From positions 88,501 to 152,500 of the forward strand of contig CAUYUJ010008102.1 of assembly GCA_963575745.1 (NCBI GenBank): a stretch of DNA of 64,000 bases, given 5' to 3'. This document shows positions 54,096 through 63,937 of the stretch, in pieces; within the stretch, counting starts at the first letter, position 1, and each line of letters begins with the position of its first letter. The notes beneath the pieces are model-generated. The model was not told where the DNA came from, made no database searches, and worked only from the letters and a program-made list of their open reading frames with translations. This DNA is from Prorocentrum cordatum. Taxonomy: Eukaryota; Sar; Dinophyceae; Prorocentrales; Prorocentraceae. A program made the translations under genes and the position numbers.

Positions 54096-54313
54096 TGTGA
54101 ATGGGGTTGAAGTACAAGGGTACAGAACCCCTGATCCGTTGGTAGAGGGAAGGAGGGATAGATGGATGTCTTTCCCTCCTGCACGATCAAAGGTATGATC
54201 GACCGGTCCCAAGCGTACTTGGGCAGTCCGAATACCTGAGCCCAAACGGCCAGGCGCAGGAGAGGTGAGGATAAGGAGTATTATATGAGGGTATTACACG
54301 GGTTCTATTCACA
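54096..54313 (-). repeat. 5' LTR of the 18-kb copia element
   Basis: Same length and ends as 36276-36493. The minus-strand transcript would start here. No TATA box is obvious. Confidence 0.93.
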
Positions 54314-55775
54314 GAGGTGGGGCTCCCTATGGGGCCACGTAACGTGTGAGAGGTGTGCCACAATGGGGCGGCGGCGCCATGCGAGCTGCGCCACTGGGGC
54401 CGTAGGTGGAGCTCCCTATGGGGCCACGAAGCGTGTGAGGGGTGTGCCACAATGGGACGGCGGTGCCATGCGAGCTGCGCCACTGGGACCTTAGCTCGAG
54501 CTCCCTATGGGGCCACGAAACGTGAGAGGGGTGTGCCAAAAATTGAACGGCGGCGCCATGCGAGCTGCGCCACTGGGACCTCAGATGGAGCTCCTTATGG
54601 GGCCACGAAACGTGTAAGGAGTGGGCCACAATAGGGTGTCGGCGCCAACCGAGCTGCGCCACTGGGCTCTTAGGTGGAGTTCCACGAATCGTGTAAGGGG
54701 TGTGCCAAAATGGGGCGGCGGCGCCATGCAAGCTGCGCCACTGGGACCTTAGGTGGGGCGCCCTGTAGGGGCACGAAGCGTGTGAGGGGTGTGCCAAAAT
54801 GGTGCGGCGGCGCAATGCGAGCTGCGCCACTGGGGCCGTATGTGGAGCTCCCTATGGAGCCACGAAGCGTATGAGGGGTGTGCCAAAATAGGGCGGCGGC
54901 GCCATGCGAGCTGCGCCACTGGGACCTTAGCTCGAGCTCCCCATGGCGCCACGAAGCGTGAGAGGGGTGTGCCAAACATTGAACGGCGGCGGCATGCGAG
55001 CTGCGCCACTGGGACCCCAGATGGAGCTCCTTCTGGGGCCACGAAACGTGTGAGGGGTGTGCCAAAATGGGACGGCGGTGCCATGGGAGCTGCGCCACTG
55101 GGACCTTAGTTCGAGCTCCCTATGGGGCCACGAAACATGGGAGGGGTGTGCCACAATGGGGCGACGGTGCCATACGAGCTGCGCCACTGGGACCTTAGGT
55201 GGAGCTCCCTATAAGGCCACGAAACGTGAGAGGGGTGTGCCAAAACATTGAACGGCGGCGCCATGCGAGCTGCGCCACTGGGACCTGAGATGGAGCTCCT
55301 TATGGGGCCACGAAGCGTGTGAGGGGTGGTTCACAATAGGGTGTTGTGCCAATCGAGCTGCGCCACTGGGCCCTTAGGTGGAGTTCCACGAATCGTGTAA
55401 GGGGTGTGCCAAAATGGGGCGGCGGCGCCATGCAAGCTGCGCCACTGGGACCTTCAATGGAGCTCCATGTGGGGCCACGAAACGTGTGAGGGGTGTGCCA
55501 AAATGGTGCGGCGGCGCCATGCGATCTGCGCCACTGGGGCCTTAGGTGGAGCTCCCTGTGGGGCCACGAAACGTCTGAGGGGTGTGCCAAAATGGGGCGG
55601 CGGCGCCATGCGAGCTGCGCCACTGGGGCCGTAGGTGGAGCTCCCTGTGGGGCCACGAAGCGTGTGAGGGGTGTGCCAAAATGGGGCGGCGGCGCCATGC
55701 GAGCTGCGCCACTGGGGCCTTAGGCGGAGCTCCCTATGGGGCCACGAAGCGTCTGAGAGGTGTACCGAAACAGAG
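54314..55775. repeat. 89-bp satellite array, right part, with higher-order structure
   Basis: About 16 units like those at 35640-36275. Variant units with ATTGAACGGCGGCG near 54540 and 55245, each followed within two units by the deleted variant GTGGAGTTCCACGAATCG, are about 703 bp apart. This suggests a higher-order repeat of eight units. The array ends near 55775, where GAGAGGTGTACCGAAACAGAG begins. Confidence 0.92.
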
Positions 55776-55799
55776 ACATGCGGAGAGCAAAGGCAAGGA

Positions 55800-55890
55800 A
55801 GGGGGAGGAGGAGCAGGAGGAGGAGGAGGAGGAGGAGGAGGAGGAGGAGGAGGAGGAGGGGGGAGGGAGGAGGGGGGAGGGAGGAGGAGA
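55800..55890. repeat. GGA repeats
   Basis: Short GGAGGAGGA tract at the end of the satellite. Confidence 0.85.
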
Positions 55891-56175
55891 ACGCGGGGAC
55901 CGTCTCTTCAAAACGAAGACCCAACACCACAGGATGGTTGGGAAAACAACAGAAGAGTCTTGTGGATGCCATGGCAATGGGCACTCTAACAATCCGATCA
56001 TTGAACTAGAGGTTTTCTAACATGTGTAAACCATGCCCTCAAAATGTTTCAGACATGTGGTTTCCCTACCTAGGCTCTGCCTAGAAGGGTTCTTACTCTC
56101 TGGGCTGAAAGGGGCCGGGCAGTGGAAAGCGCCCCGGGCGGTTCCCCCAGTATTCGCCCCGCGGTTCCCCCAGTT
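55891..56175. other. Short stretch without a gene
   Basis: Mixed sequence with a CCCCGGCGGTTCCCCCAGTT-like doublet near 56135 and 56162. Nothing is recognised. Confidence 0.4.
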
Positions 56176-57050
56176 ACGTCCCCTTAGCTTAGCGTTGCTT
56201 ATCTCATCTTAGCTTAGCCTAGCTTAACTTAGCTTAGCTTAACTTAGCTTAGCCTTGCCTGGCCTAGGTTAGCTTAACTTAGCCTAGCTTAGCCTAGTCT
56301 AGCTTAGCTTAGCTCAGCTTAGCTTAGCGCATCATTAGCATATCATATCATAGCATAGCATAGCATCGCATAGCATAGCGCAGCATAGCATAGCGCAACA
56401 TTGCATAGCATAGCATAGCATAGCATAGCATAGCATAGCATAGGCTGCTCAGCACTGCTCGCGGCTCCTGCAAGAGTTGCAGGCTGTTCAGCACTGCAGG
56501 TCTGGCTTTGCGTTGCGTGTGCTTTGCTTTGCTGATACTGATGTTGCTTTTCATTTGCGTTGCTGCTATGATATGCTATGCTATGCTATGCTGCGCCATG
56601 CTATGCTATGCTATGATTTGCTATGTTGCGCTATGCTGCGCTATGCTATGCTATGCTATATTGTACGCTCGGCTGCATAGTGGTATGCTAGGCTATGCTA
56701 GGCCATGCTATGCTATGCTATGCTATGCTGCGCTATGCTATGCCATGCTATGCTATGCTATGATGCACTATGCGATGCTATGCTATGCTGTGTTGCGCTA
56801 TGATATGCTTTGCTAGGCTATGCTATGATATGCTATACTGCGCTATGCCATGATACGCTATGCTATGCTACGCTATGTTGCGTTACGATATGATATGCTA
56901 TGCTATGCTATGATGTGCTATGATATGCTATGCTGCGCTGTGCTATGCTAAGCAATGCGATGCTATGCTATGCTATGATATGCTGCGCTGTGCTATGCTA
57001 TGCCATGCTATGCTATGCTATGTTATGCGATGCGATGCTAGCAAAAGCAC
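56176..57050. repeat. AGCTTAG, CATAG and CTATG short-unit repeats
   Basis: CTTAGCTTAG-type (56180-56330), then CATAGCATAG (56335-56442), a hairpin-rich spacer (GCTGCTCAGCACTGC ... GGCTGTTCAGCACTGCAG), and CTATGCTATG (56570-57040). The CATAG and CTATG blocks are mutually complementary and face each other. Confidence 0.88.
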
Positions 57051-57424
57051 AAGCAAAGGCAATGGCACAAGCAAAGGCAAGAACAATAACAAAAACAATA
57101 CAAATCAAACGCAAAACCAATGCGAAAGTGTAGATGTAGAGTTAGATGTAGGTGTAGGTGTAGATGTGGATGTAGGTGTAGATGGAGATGTAGTTGTATA
57201 TGTAGATGTACATGTAGGTGTAGATGTAGGTGTAGATGTAGATGTGAATGTATATGTAGATGTAGATGTAGACGCAGATGCATGTGTACATGTAGATGTA
57301 GCTGTAGGTGTAGATGTGGATGTAGGTCTAGATGCAGATGTCGGTATTAAAAAGTACTACTACTACTACTACTACTACTGCTGCTGATGCTGCTCCTACT
57401 ACTACTACTACGACTACTACGACA

Positions 57425-57460
<36 letters not shown>

Positions 57461-57465
57461 GCACG
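57051..57465. repeat. AGCAAA, GTAGAT and TAC/ACT repeats
   Basis: AAGCAAAGGCAA-type (57040-57110), GTAGATGTAGGT hexamers (57128-57340), then TACTACTAC (57352-57462). Open frames read alternating DVDV or CRCR and are artefacts. Confidence 0.85.
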
Positions 57466-57829
57466 TGCACCCACCCCCCTCACGGAGAAAGGGGGGAGGT
57501 GAGGGTCGCTCTTTTCCTCGAGCAACAAAGGGCTGCAGGATTTCCTGGATCCTCCAGGACAGTCTAGATTATATTTTATATAATCATATATCTATGTGAA
57601 ACTACAAACTTCCTAGCACCTCTCCTTGGGCGCTGGAAGCGGCTCGGCCTCCAGCCAAGAAAAGTGAGCCACAGGGAAGCCTCTTTGTGCTCCCTGGGCA
57701 GGCGTCGCAACGGCGCTGGCCCCCTAAACCCATCGCGGGGCTACCCGCTGAGGGCAGGCGCGGGGCAAACCGCAGCCTGTAAAACAAAGCTCACCCTCGG
57801 CCGTCGTAGTGCTTCCTGCGACCATTCTC
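57466..57829 (-). other. 3' region of the second copia element, LTR not resolved
   Basis: On the minus strand the sequence after the polyprotein stop carries a purine-rich AAGGAGAGG (about 57620-57628) followed by TGCTAGGAAGTTTGTAG. That could be a polypurine tract and LTR start. The upstream LTR would lie beyond base 64000, so the boundary cannot be checked. Two copies of the GCGGGGC..CCGC motif lie at 57735 and 57760. Confidence 0.35.
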
Positions 57830-60800
57830 CTAGCCCTCTCCGTGGATCACCTGAGAGCCTCTGGAACGGTCTCGGCACTCGCCCTTGAACGTCTCGATCC
57901 ACTTCTGCGCAGCCTCTGGACTGCTGATGTCCTGCAAGCTAAGCTTGGCAAGAGGTCCATGCGCTGTAGCCATCACCCGCAGCTGCTCGATCTCCTTGGC
58001 CTGGCGATCCGACAGAACACCTCCGTGCTTGATCATCCTCGTGACCAGGTCTTCTTTGATCCCTGACACGGCCAGGCTCTTGGCCTTCAAGACAGCTCGC
58101 AGCTCAGCCACAAGAAACGTGTTTAAGAGCTTGTGCCTTGCACCTTTGTCCTGCTGTGCACACACGGTCTTGAACTCGACGTCAGCCCGCGCAGATGGTG
58201 GACACGTGCTTCCAGAGGCGGGGCTAACCGTACCCTGGAGGAGGAACTTGTCGTAGAAGTTCTTGAAGTAGCAACCACACCAGCACCCCAATAAGAAAGT
58301 ACTCGCTGCAGTCACCATAACAAGTCCCAACATCAAGTAGAACCTGAACTCCTCGCTCTCCACATAGTGGCTGACAGGCGCGGGGCAAACCGCAACCTCG
58401 TCAGATCCTCCGTACACTGTCACCTTCTCGCCTGACGCCTTCGTCACGACCTCCGTGAAAACTGCCATTGCGCTCAAGCCCGTCATCTGCTTTCCGAACC
58501 TGAGGTTGAGAGTGGTGCAATGCTTCTCGATTGTCGGCCACTCGCTGTACTTCGTGAGCATGTCGGCTGTCATCTTGCTGGTGTCCTCCTTGTAAAGCTC
58601 GAACGCCTTGAGACGCAACCGCTCCTGAATCCACAAGTACCTCAGCTCCAGATGCCTGACCTTGCCCACCCCAACTCGGCTGCACATGCCACGTCCAGCT
58701 GTGCTGTCACTATAGATCTTCAGGTTGCAGGGCCTCTGGGTCTCGATCAGGTAAGTCTTACACTGAAGTCCTCTGGCTGTCGCACTTCCCGTAGCATACA
58801 TCTCGGATTCCCCTGAACTTAGGGCTATCGTACTCTGCGTCACTGAGTAGCAGTCCCAAGTGTGGTCGCCATACCTCACAGCTCCTCCACTGGTAGATCG
58901 CCGCTGTAGTTCACTCGTAGGTGCCCAATCCGCATCACCATCTACACGAATGCCTTCAGGAGTACCTTGAAGTGGGTAACACCAGACCAAAACAGGCTGT
59001 CCTTCGTAATACCTTCCAAGTCGCTGAACACGCGCATGCATCAAGACGTTCGGGTTGGAGACGTGCTGCATCGCTGTCTTGCTGGCGTACATCGTGTCGG
59101 GCCTGTCCGAAGAAAGGTAAAGAGCGGTGCCTGCTGCACCCGCCACTTCTCGAGCACGATCCTTGGAAAGAAGGTCTAGGCTGTCTCGTCGGCCTTGTCC
59201 TGTAGCTTTCGTTCCTGGAGTAGGAGCTGGTTTACAACCTCGCTTCTGCGTCCACTTGATCATGAAGTCCACATGCTTGGGATCGGCAGTCCAGAAGAAA
59301 CCTGGCTCCTCGCAACCTGGCAACTTGTCGGTGTAGCCGATCGTCCTCTTGAGGTATGTAGTCTGCCCCACCGCTCCTGGTCCAAGTCTGGCGCTGGCCG
59401 TGACCTCAAACTGCTGCTTCAACAACTCGTCCAGCTCGTCCAGCTGCTCGTCGTAGCCTTCAGCAAGAAAGTCATCGCCATGGCAGATCGCTGTGCTATC
59501 CTCGTCGAAGGGGGCTGTGTTGGGGCTAGCAGGTAAGTAGAACACGTTAGGAGTTCCAACCAAGCATTCCCAATGGCCGTCGTCCATAGTAGTTCTCACA
59601 AGCTCACCCCACATCTGCGACGCCTTCCTGGTACCGTTCATGGCCTTGCGTAACCACCAGCACCTTCCAGGCGGACACAGCTCTCTCCCAGGATGCACGT
59701 AGATCGTCTCGTCTAAGTCAGCGTTGAAGAAAGCCTTCCTGACGTCCCAGACTTGTATCTTCCGCAGGTGCTGCCCGCTGGAAGTTGGACTTGAAGCGGC
59801 ACGGCTCAGCGTCGCTCTGACAATCATGAGCGGGGGCGTGCCTTGGTGGTTGTCCTCCCTGACCTCGTACTTGTTCACCTCGGTTGCTACGAACCTCCAC
59901 CTGACTTTTCCTTCTTTCATGTGGGCTATCGGGAAACCTCCAATGTGCTTGCCGTCAGTCGCCGTCGATGTCGCCACTTCCACGTAGACCCCGTAGTCTT
60001 TCATGGCCTGCAGCTCGTCGTCGCGACCCTTCTGATACAGGTCCTCATCCAGAGGCTCTCCAGTATAGTAATCGTAGTGTATCGTCTTTGGGCTCCACTG
60101 GTCTTTCTCATGCAGCTCGGCGCTCACCTCAACCATCTGTTCCACCTGCTGATCCTCAGGATCTCCGAAGTGGCTCCTGATTGTGCCGATGTGGCTCATC
60201 AAACATCTCCTGCATGCACACTCAGCTTGGTGGCATTCTCGTAGCTGGCATCGTGACGAGTGCTTCTCACACCTCTCGGAACATCTCGCACTGCGCTTTG
60301 GGTGTGGATCCCACATGGGGTCGAAGCTCTCGTCGTAGCCCTCCTCGCAGACTGCCAACTCACAGACAGAGAGATGCCCAATGCTTGCTACCCTGGGCTT
60401 CTTGACCTCAGCTCCTTCACGAACTTCACCTGGGGCACTTCGCCGAAAGTCGCTCCTGAGCTCGCCACTCTCCGTGTCCATGGCTGTCTGCACCTCAGCC
60501 TCTCCTGGGCCAGGGACCATAGCTACGTCGCTGGCAGCAGGTGCGGGGCTCACCGCAACCTCACTGCTGCTTGATGCCGCTGCTCCTCCTGGTGCGGCTC
60601 CAGGCGCGGGGCTACCCGCAGCCGGTGCTGGCACCACGACTGTAGCCTCAGGGGCCACAGGGTCCTTTGCCAACTTCTCGCGCAGCAAGTCGGCCTGAAT
60701 GGTCTCGAAACGCTGTCGGCAGGCTGCCGAATGCGAACCGTATCCTGTACTGCACTTCCTGCACTCGTCAGTAGGACCATGAGCATCGATCATGCGCTCC

Positions 60801-63800
60801 GTGATGTACATGCTGCGTCCGATCGTTCCTGAACTCTTGTCGGGCGTCTGCTTCCAGGGCGTCACCCTGATGTGCTGGATGAGCTCGGGCTGCCATCTGA
60901 ACTCCTCAGGCATCCTTCGCACCGTTCTGACCTTCTGCACTCCACGTTCAGGATCGATCACGAGATGTGTATCGTCCAGCTCACTCTTACCAACCCAGAT
61001 TCCTTTTGCGAAGCGGGCTTCCCATTTGCCACGTCCCGCGGCAACTCTGGCTGAGATCCGATACCAGACCTGCTCACCCATCTCCGCAATCTCGCCGTTG
61101 TACTCTTTGCCGTAGAGCATCTTGTAGGAGGAACCTCCGTGACTGCGAGGCTGGAATCTGGTAATCATCCACCCCACTGAGTTCACAAGCCATGGCACGA
61201 TCGGATCCGTCATCTTGATCTCACAGCCCAGCTTGTGCTCCAGCTTCAGCTTGTAGGCTCGAAGTAGACCAGCTGCTAGCTTGTTAGCTCCTTCAGCGTA
61301 GCCTGCACTTTGCTTGGAAAAGGGCGGTGATCCCCGCACCAAGGTTGAGTGTGATCTGCGATCTCGAACTGCCTGCGCCAGAGCCATGGTGGCAGGCTCC
61401 TGGTCTGTCTGAAGTATGACTGTTGTGTGGCCCCAAGCTTCCAGCACGCCTAGCAGGAAGGACACCTTGTAGTCATCCGTCTCCTTGTTCGCGTACAACG
61501 TCGCCTGAGCCAAGATCTTACAGTCGATAACATTCAAGACAGAGACCGCTTGGTCTAGCTCGGCCTTCGTGACCGACATCTTCTCCCTGATGCTGAAGTA
61601 ACCTCCTTTAAGCTTGTACTTCGCAGCCAGCTGGTCCGTCCCTACGTAAAAGATGTCGAACATGACCTTCGGGATCTTGTTCTCATCAGCTGGTTCCTGA
61701 GCGTGGTGTGGGTCATCGTCTGCTCGAGCCTGCACGCAGATGGGACACCAAGGCCGAAAAGGTAGATGATGCCCTTCGTGCGCGGCTCTCTCCGCAGCAC
61801 TAGGTTGGTGAGGAGTCTTCAACACTCTCGTTGGCACAGTTGTGGTCTCATCAGCTTCAGGACCTAGAACCTTCGGCAAAGATCCAGCTTCCTGTTCAGC
61901 TGGTACCTTCCTCGGTAGCGTCTTTCGGACCGCAGCTACCTTTGAAGCTTCTGGTTGAGTCTGGCCGTCGATGATGTGATCGTACTCTAAGTAGTAGTTG
62001 CCTTGGTGACGCCGTAGAGGCACGAACTCAGTTCCGTCAGGTGGCTCGACGGTGCCGTTGATGATCCAGTGACCTGCAGGGCTATGAAGAACACTCTGAC
62101 CACGTTGTACTACAGCATCTGTAGCCACAACTGGGTACTCCACATCGGCAACCTCTGCACCGACTTGAATAACCTCTCCTCCTCGGGATAGGTTCAGCTC
62201 CACGTGGCCGTACCTCTCGATCTCCTCGCCTCCTATGCCCTTCAAGCCGACAACGTTGCTGTCCGTCGGCGTGTAGTTATGCTTGGTCACCTGTGATCTC
62301 GGTATCGCACTGATCTGCGCACCTGAGTCGAGCATGATCGCATTCCGAAGCGGGGCTAACCGCAATCGGTCATCTGCAGGGCTCTGATCTTCATCCACGG
62401 GCCGAAGACCAGCGACGGTGACATGCCTGGGGCCGGCCAGCGCGGGGCTCACCGCAGCTGGCACATCGCAGCACTTACTGATAGTCTTTCTTGTGCTTCT
62501 TTGGTCTTGGCTTCTCGTTGTCGTCTGGCTCTTCCTCGTCCTTGAACCAGTTGTCCAGGCAGTACTCGGCACACGCGGCACAGTAGTCCAGCTTCCACTG
62601 ATCGAAGTGCCATCGCCATCCTTCAAAGGTCTTCTTGCAAGAGCAGCAGACATATTGGTGGTAGCTAGGCAAGCAGTACTTCCAGTCGATCGTGTGGCTG
62701 CGCTTCTTGAGACCTCTGCCCTCAGGGCCAGAATCATCTTCGCTTGCAGCGCGCAGTTGACTGGGCGCAGCACCTGCTGAGTCATCGCGCTGTCGGCGCT
62801 TCCTTGACTTCCCAACATCTGTTGTGTAGGTGCTGACGAACTTGTTCCTGTGCCCACTCCTGCCTGTCGTAACCTTTCGAGCTCCCTGACTGCCGCTGCC
62901 CCGATCTTCTTCTTTTCTTTTCCCTTCTCTTTTCGGAGCTGCTTCTTGTCCTTCTTGTCCTTCTCGGATGTATTCTTCTCGTCGGCGATCCGCTTTCGGC
63001 AGTTTGCGCTGCGGTGGCCCTTCTTGTGACAGTAGTGGCACTCGATCTCGGCGTCGGGATTCGGTGGCCTCTCCTTGCCCTTGCCGTCTTTCCCTTTGCC
63101 GCGGCCTTTCCACGGTCTCTTTCCGCCCTTCAGCGCGCCTATCTCCATCGGGTCGTCCTGAACCGCTCGCTCTGCCATCAACGCCGACACCACCTCGGCT
63201 CTCAGGAGCTCGTACGTACTTAGCCGACTGCTGTTCCGAAACACGTGCTTCTGCAGCTCGTCGTGATCCTTCAGCGCCTTTGTAAGGATGCCTCGCTTGA
63301 TCAGGTCCGAGACTGGTTCTCCTGCCATCTTCTGGTACCTTGTCATGTCCTCGTCCAGCTTGCTGATGCTCACCATCACGTCTTCTTTGGCGTCGAACTT
63401 CGTGTCCGTGAGCTTGGTCCACATCGCCAGCACGTTTCCTGCCTCGCTCGGGTTGTACTCCTTCTGAAGTTTCCTCCAACACTCGGCTCCTTCTCCTACT
63501 GGGCTGTTCCTCACGATCAGCTCGCCTACTGAGTCCTCGGGCATCGCCAGGACCAGGCCGTAGTACAACTGCGTGCTTAGCTCTTCCTCCTGCGCGTCCA
63601 GGTTGACGTTGTCCACCTCCTGGGCTCCGTCCTCGCACCTTTCCAGAAGATCTCGGTACCTTCGATCCTGGGCGATCAGGTACGCTCTGTACTGGAAACT
63701 GAACGTCTTCCAACTCGCCCTGTGGCCGTCGAACGGCTTCACCTTGTGAAGAATCTTCGGATCCATCATCTCGCCGCGCGGGGCTACCCGCTGCTGCTGA

Positions 63801-63937
63801 GCCTGTTGCTGAGCTTGAAGCTGACCTCGCATCTCTGCGATCGTCACGTCTCTGTTCTGAAGTTCCTGTCTCATGTTCTGACTCTCCGTCGTCAGCCTCT
63901 GAACTTGATCGACCAGTTGCTGCAGCTGCTGCTCCAT
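57830..63937 (-). CDS. gag-pol: Second copia-type Gag-Pol polyprotein with transmembrane and SAP-like C-terminus
   Basis: An intact 2035-codon frame with ATG at 63937. Coiled coil, copia Gag, then the CCHC knuckle CHYCHKKGHRSANC (about 63000-63040). Protease IMLDSGAQISAIPRS (about 62300-62340). Integrase with FDIFYVGTD, LQTDQEPATMALAQ and GYAEGANK (61760-61270), so all three acidic residues are present. RT has VWDVRKAFFNADLDETIYVH and CHGDDFLAEG, with His-Gly before DD instead of the usual Tyr-Val. RNase H has LSSGESEMYA, IYSDSTAGRG and the end motif MTADMLTKYSEW. After RNase H come a transmembrane segment YLMLGLVMVTAASTFLLGCW (about 58345-58280) and a SAP-like helix-extended-helix motif, FLVAELRAVLKAKSL then VSGIKEDLVTRMIKHG (about 58125-58030). 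The ORF has no stops, so it may be recently active. Confidence 0.93.
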   Translation of the reverse strand: MEQQLQQLVDQVQRLTTESQNMRQELQNRDVTIAEMRGQLQAQQQAQQQRVAPRGEMMDPKILHKVKPFDGHRASWKTFSFQYRAYLIAQDRRYRDLLERCEDGAQEVDNVNLDAQEEELSTQLYYGLVLAMPEDSVGELIVRNSPVGEGAECWRKLQKEYNPSEAGNVLAMWTKLTDTKFDAKEDVMVSISKLDEDMTRYQKMAGEPVSDLIKRGILTKALKDHDELQKHVFRNSSRLSTYELLRAEVVSALMAERAVQDDPMEIGALKGGKRPWKGRGKGKDGKGKERPPNPDAEIECHYCHKKGHRSANCRKRIADEKNTSEKDKKDKKQLRKEKGKEKKKIGAAAVRELERLRQAGVGTGTSSSAPTQQMLGSQGSADSAMTQQVLRPVNCALQAKMILALRAEVSRSAATRSTGSTACLATTNMSAALARRPLKDGDGTSISGSWTTVPRVPSTAWTTGSRTRKSQTTTRSQDQRSTRKTISKCCDVPAAVSPALAGPRHVTVAGLRPVDEDQSPADDRLRLAPLRNAIMLDSGAQISAIPRSQVTKHNYTPTDSNVVGLKGIGGEEIERYGHVELNLSRGGEVIQVGAEVADVEYPVVATDAVVQRGQSVLHSPAGHWIINGTVEPPDGTEFVPLRRHQGNYYLEYDHIIDGQTQPEASKVAAVRKTLPRKVPAEQEAGSLPKVLGPEADETTTVPTRVLKTPHQPSAAERAAHEGHHLPFRPWCPICVQARADDDPHHAQEPADENKIPKVMFDIFYVGTDQLAAKYKLKGGYFSIREKMSVTKAELDQAVSVLNVIDCKILAQATLYANKETDDYKVSFLLGVLEAWGHTTVILQTDQEPATMALAQAVRDRRSHSTLVRGSPPFSKQSAGYAEGANKLAAGLLRAYKLKLEHKLGCEIKMTDPIVPWLVNSVGWMITRFQPRSHGGSSYKMLYGKEYNGEIAEMGEQVWYRISARVAAGRGKWEARFAKGIWVGKSELDDTHLVIDPERGVQKVRTVRRMPEEFRWQPELIQHIRVTPWKQTPDKSSGTIGRSMYITERMIDAHGPTDECRKCSTGYGSHSAACRQRFETIQADLLREKLAKDPVAPEATVVVPAPAAGSPAPGAAPGGAAASSSSEVAVSPAPAASDVAMVPGPGEAEVQTAMDTESGELRSDFRRSAPGEVREGAEVKKPRVASIGHLSVCELAVCEEGYDESFDPMWDPHPKRSARCSERCEKHSSRCQLRECHQAECACRRCLMSHIGTIRSHFGDPEDQQVEQMVEVSAELHEKDQWSPKTIHYDYYTGEPLDEDLYQKGRDDELQAMKDYGVYVEVATSTATDGKHIGGFPIAHMKEGKVRWRFVATEVNKYEVREDNHQGTPPLMIVRATLSRAASSPTSSGQHLRKIQVWDVRKAFFNADLDETIYVHPGRELCPPGRCWWLRKAMNGTRKASQMWGELVRTTMDDGHWECLVGTPNVFYLPASPNTAPFDEDSTAICHGDDFLAEGYDEQLDELDELLKQQFEVTASARLGPGAVGQTTYLKRTIGYTDKLPGCEEPGFFWTADPKHVDFMIKWTQKRGCKPAPTPGTKATGQGRRDSLDLLSKDRAREVAGAAGTALYLSSDRPDTMYASKTAMQHVSNPNVLMHARVQRLGRYYEGQPVLVWCYPLQGTPEGIRVDGDADWAPTSELQRRSTSGGAVRYGDHTWDCYSVTQSTIALSSGESEMYATGSATARGLQCKTYLIETQRPCNLKIYSDSTAGRGMCSRVGVGKVRHLELRYLWIQERLRLKAFELYKEDTSKMTADMLTKYSEWPTIEKHCTTLNLRFGKQMTGLSAMAVFTEVVTKASGEKVTVYGGSDEVAVCPAPVSHYVESEEFRFYLMLGLVMVTAASTFLLGCWCGCYFKNFYDKFLLQGTVSPASGSTCPPSARADVEFKTVCAQQDKGARHKLLNTFLVAELRAVLKAKSLAVSGIKEDLVTRMIKHGGVLSDRQAKEIEQLRVMATAHGPLAKLSLQDISSPEAAQKWIETFKGECRDRSRGSQVIHGEG

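Larger units (their letters stand above)
36276..54313 (-). mobile_element. 18.0-kb Ty1/copia LTR retrotransposon with extra 3' coding region
   Basis: Two 218-bp direct repeats (36276-36493, 54096-54313) begin TGTGAAT and end TTCACA, and I count about nine differences between them. They bound minus-strand Gag, protease, integrase, RT and RNase H in copia order. The flanking 5-mers TAGGT (36271-36275) and GAGGT (54314-54318) differ at one base and fit a target duplication inside the 89-bp satellite. The element is much longer than usual copia elements (about 5-10 kb) because about 7.8 kb of additional coding sequence lies between RNase H and the 3' LTR. Coding regions carry stops and frameshifts, so this copy is probably non-autonomous now. 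Confidence 0.93.

Noticed and set aside
54285-55723. Similar repeated frames in the right satellite block
   Set aside because: Same reason as for the left block; no independent gene evidence.
56900-57400. Possible Cys-rich (CRCRCR) or DVDV protein
   Set aside because: Produced by GTAGAT hexamers read in different frames.
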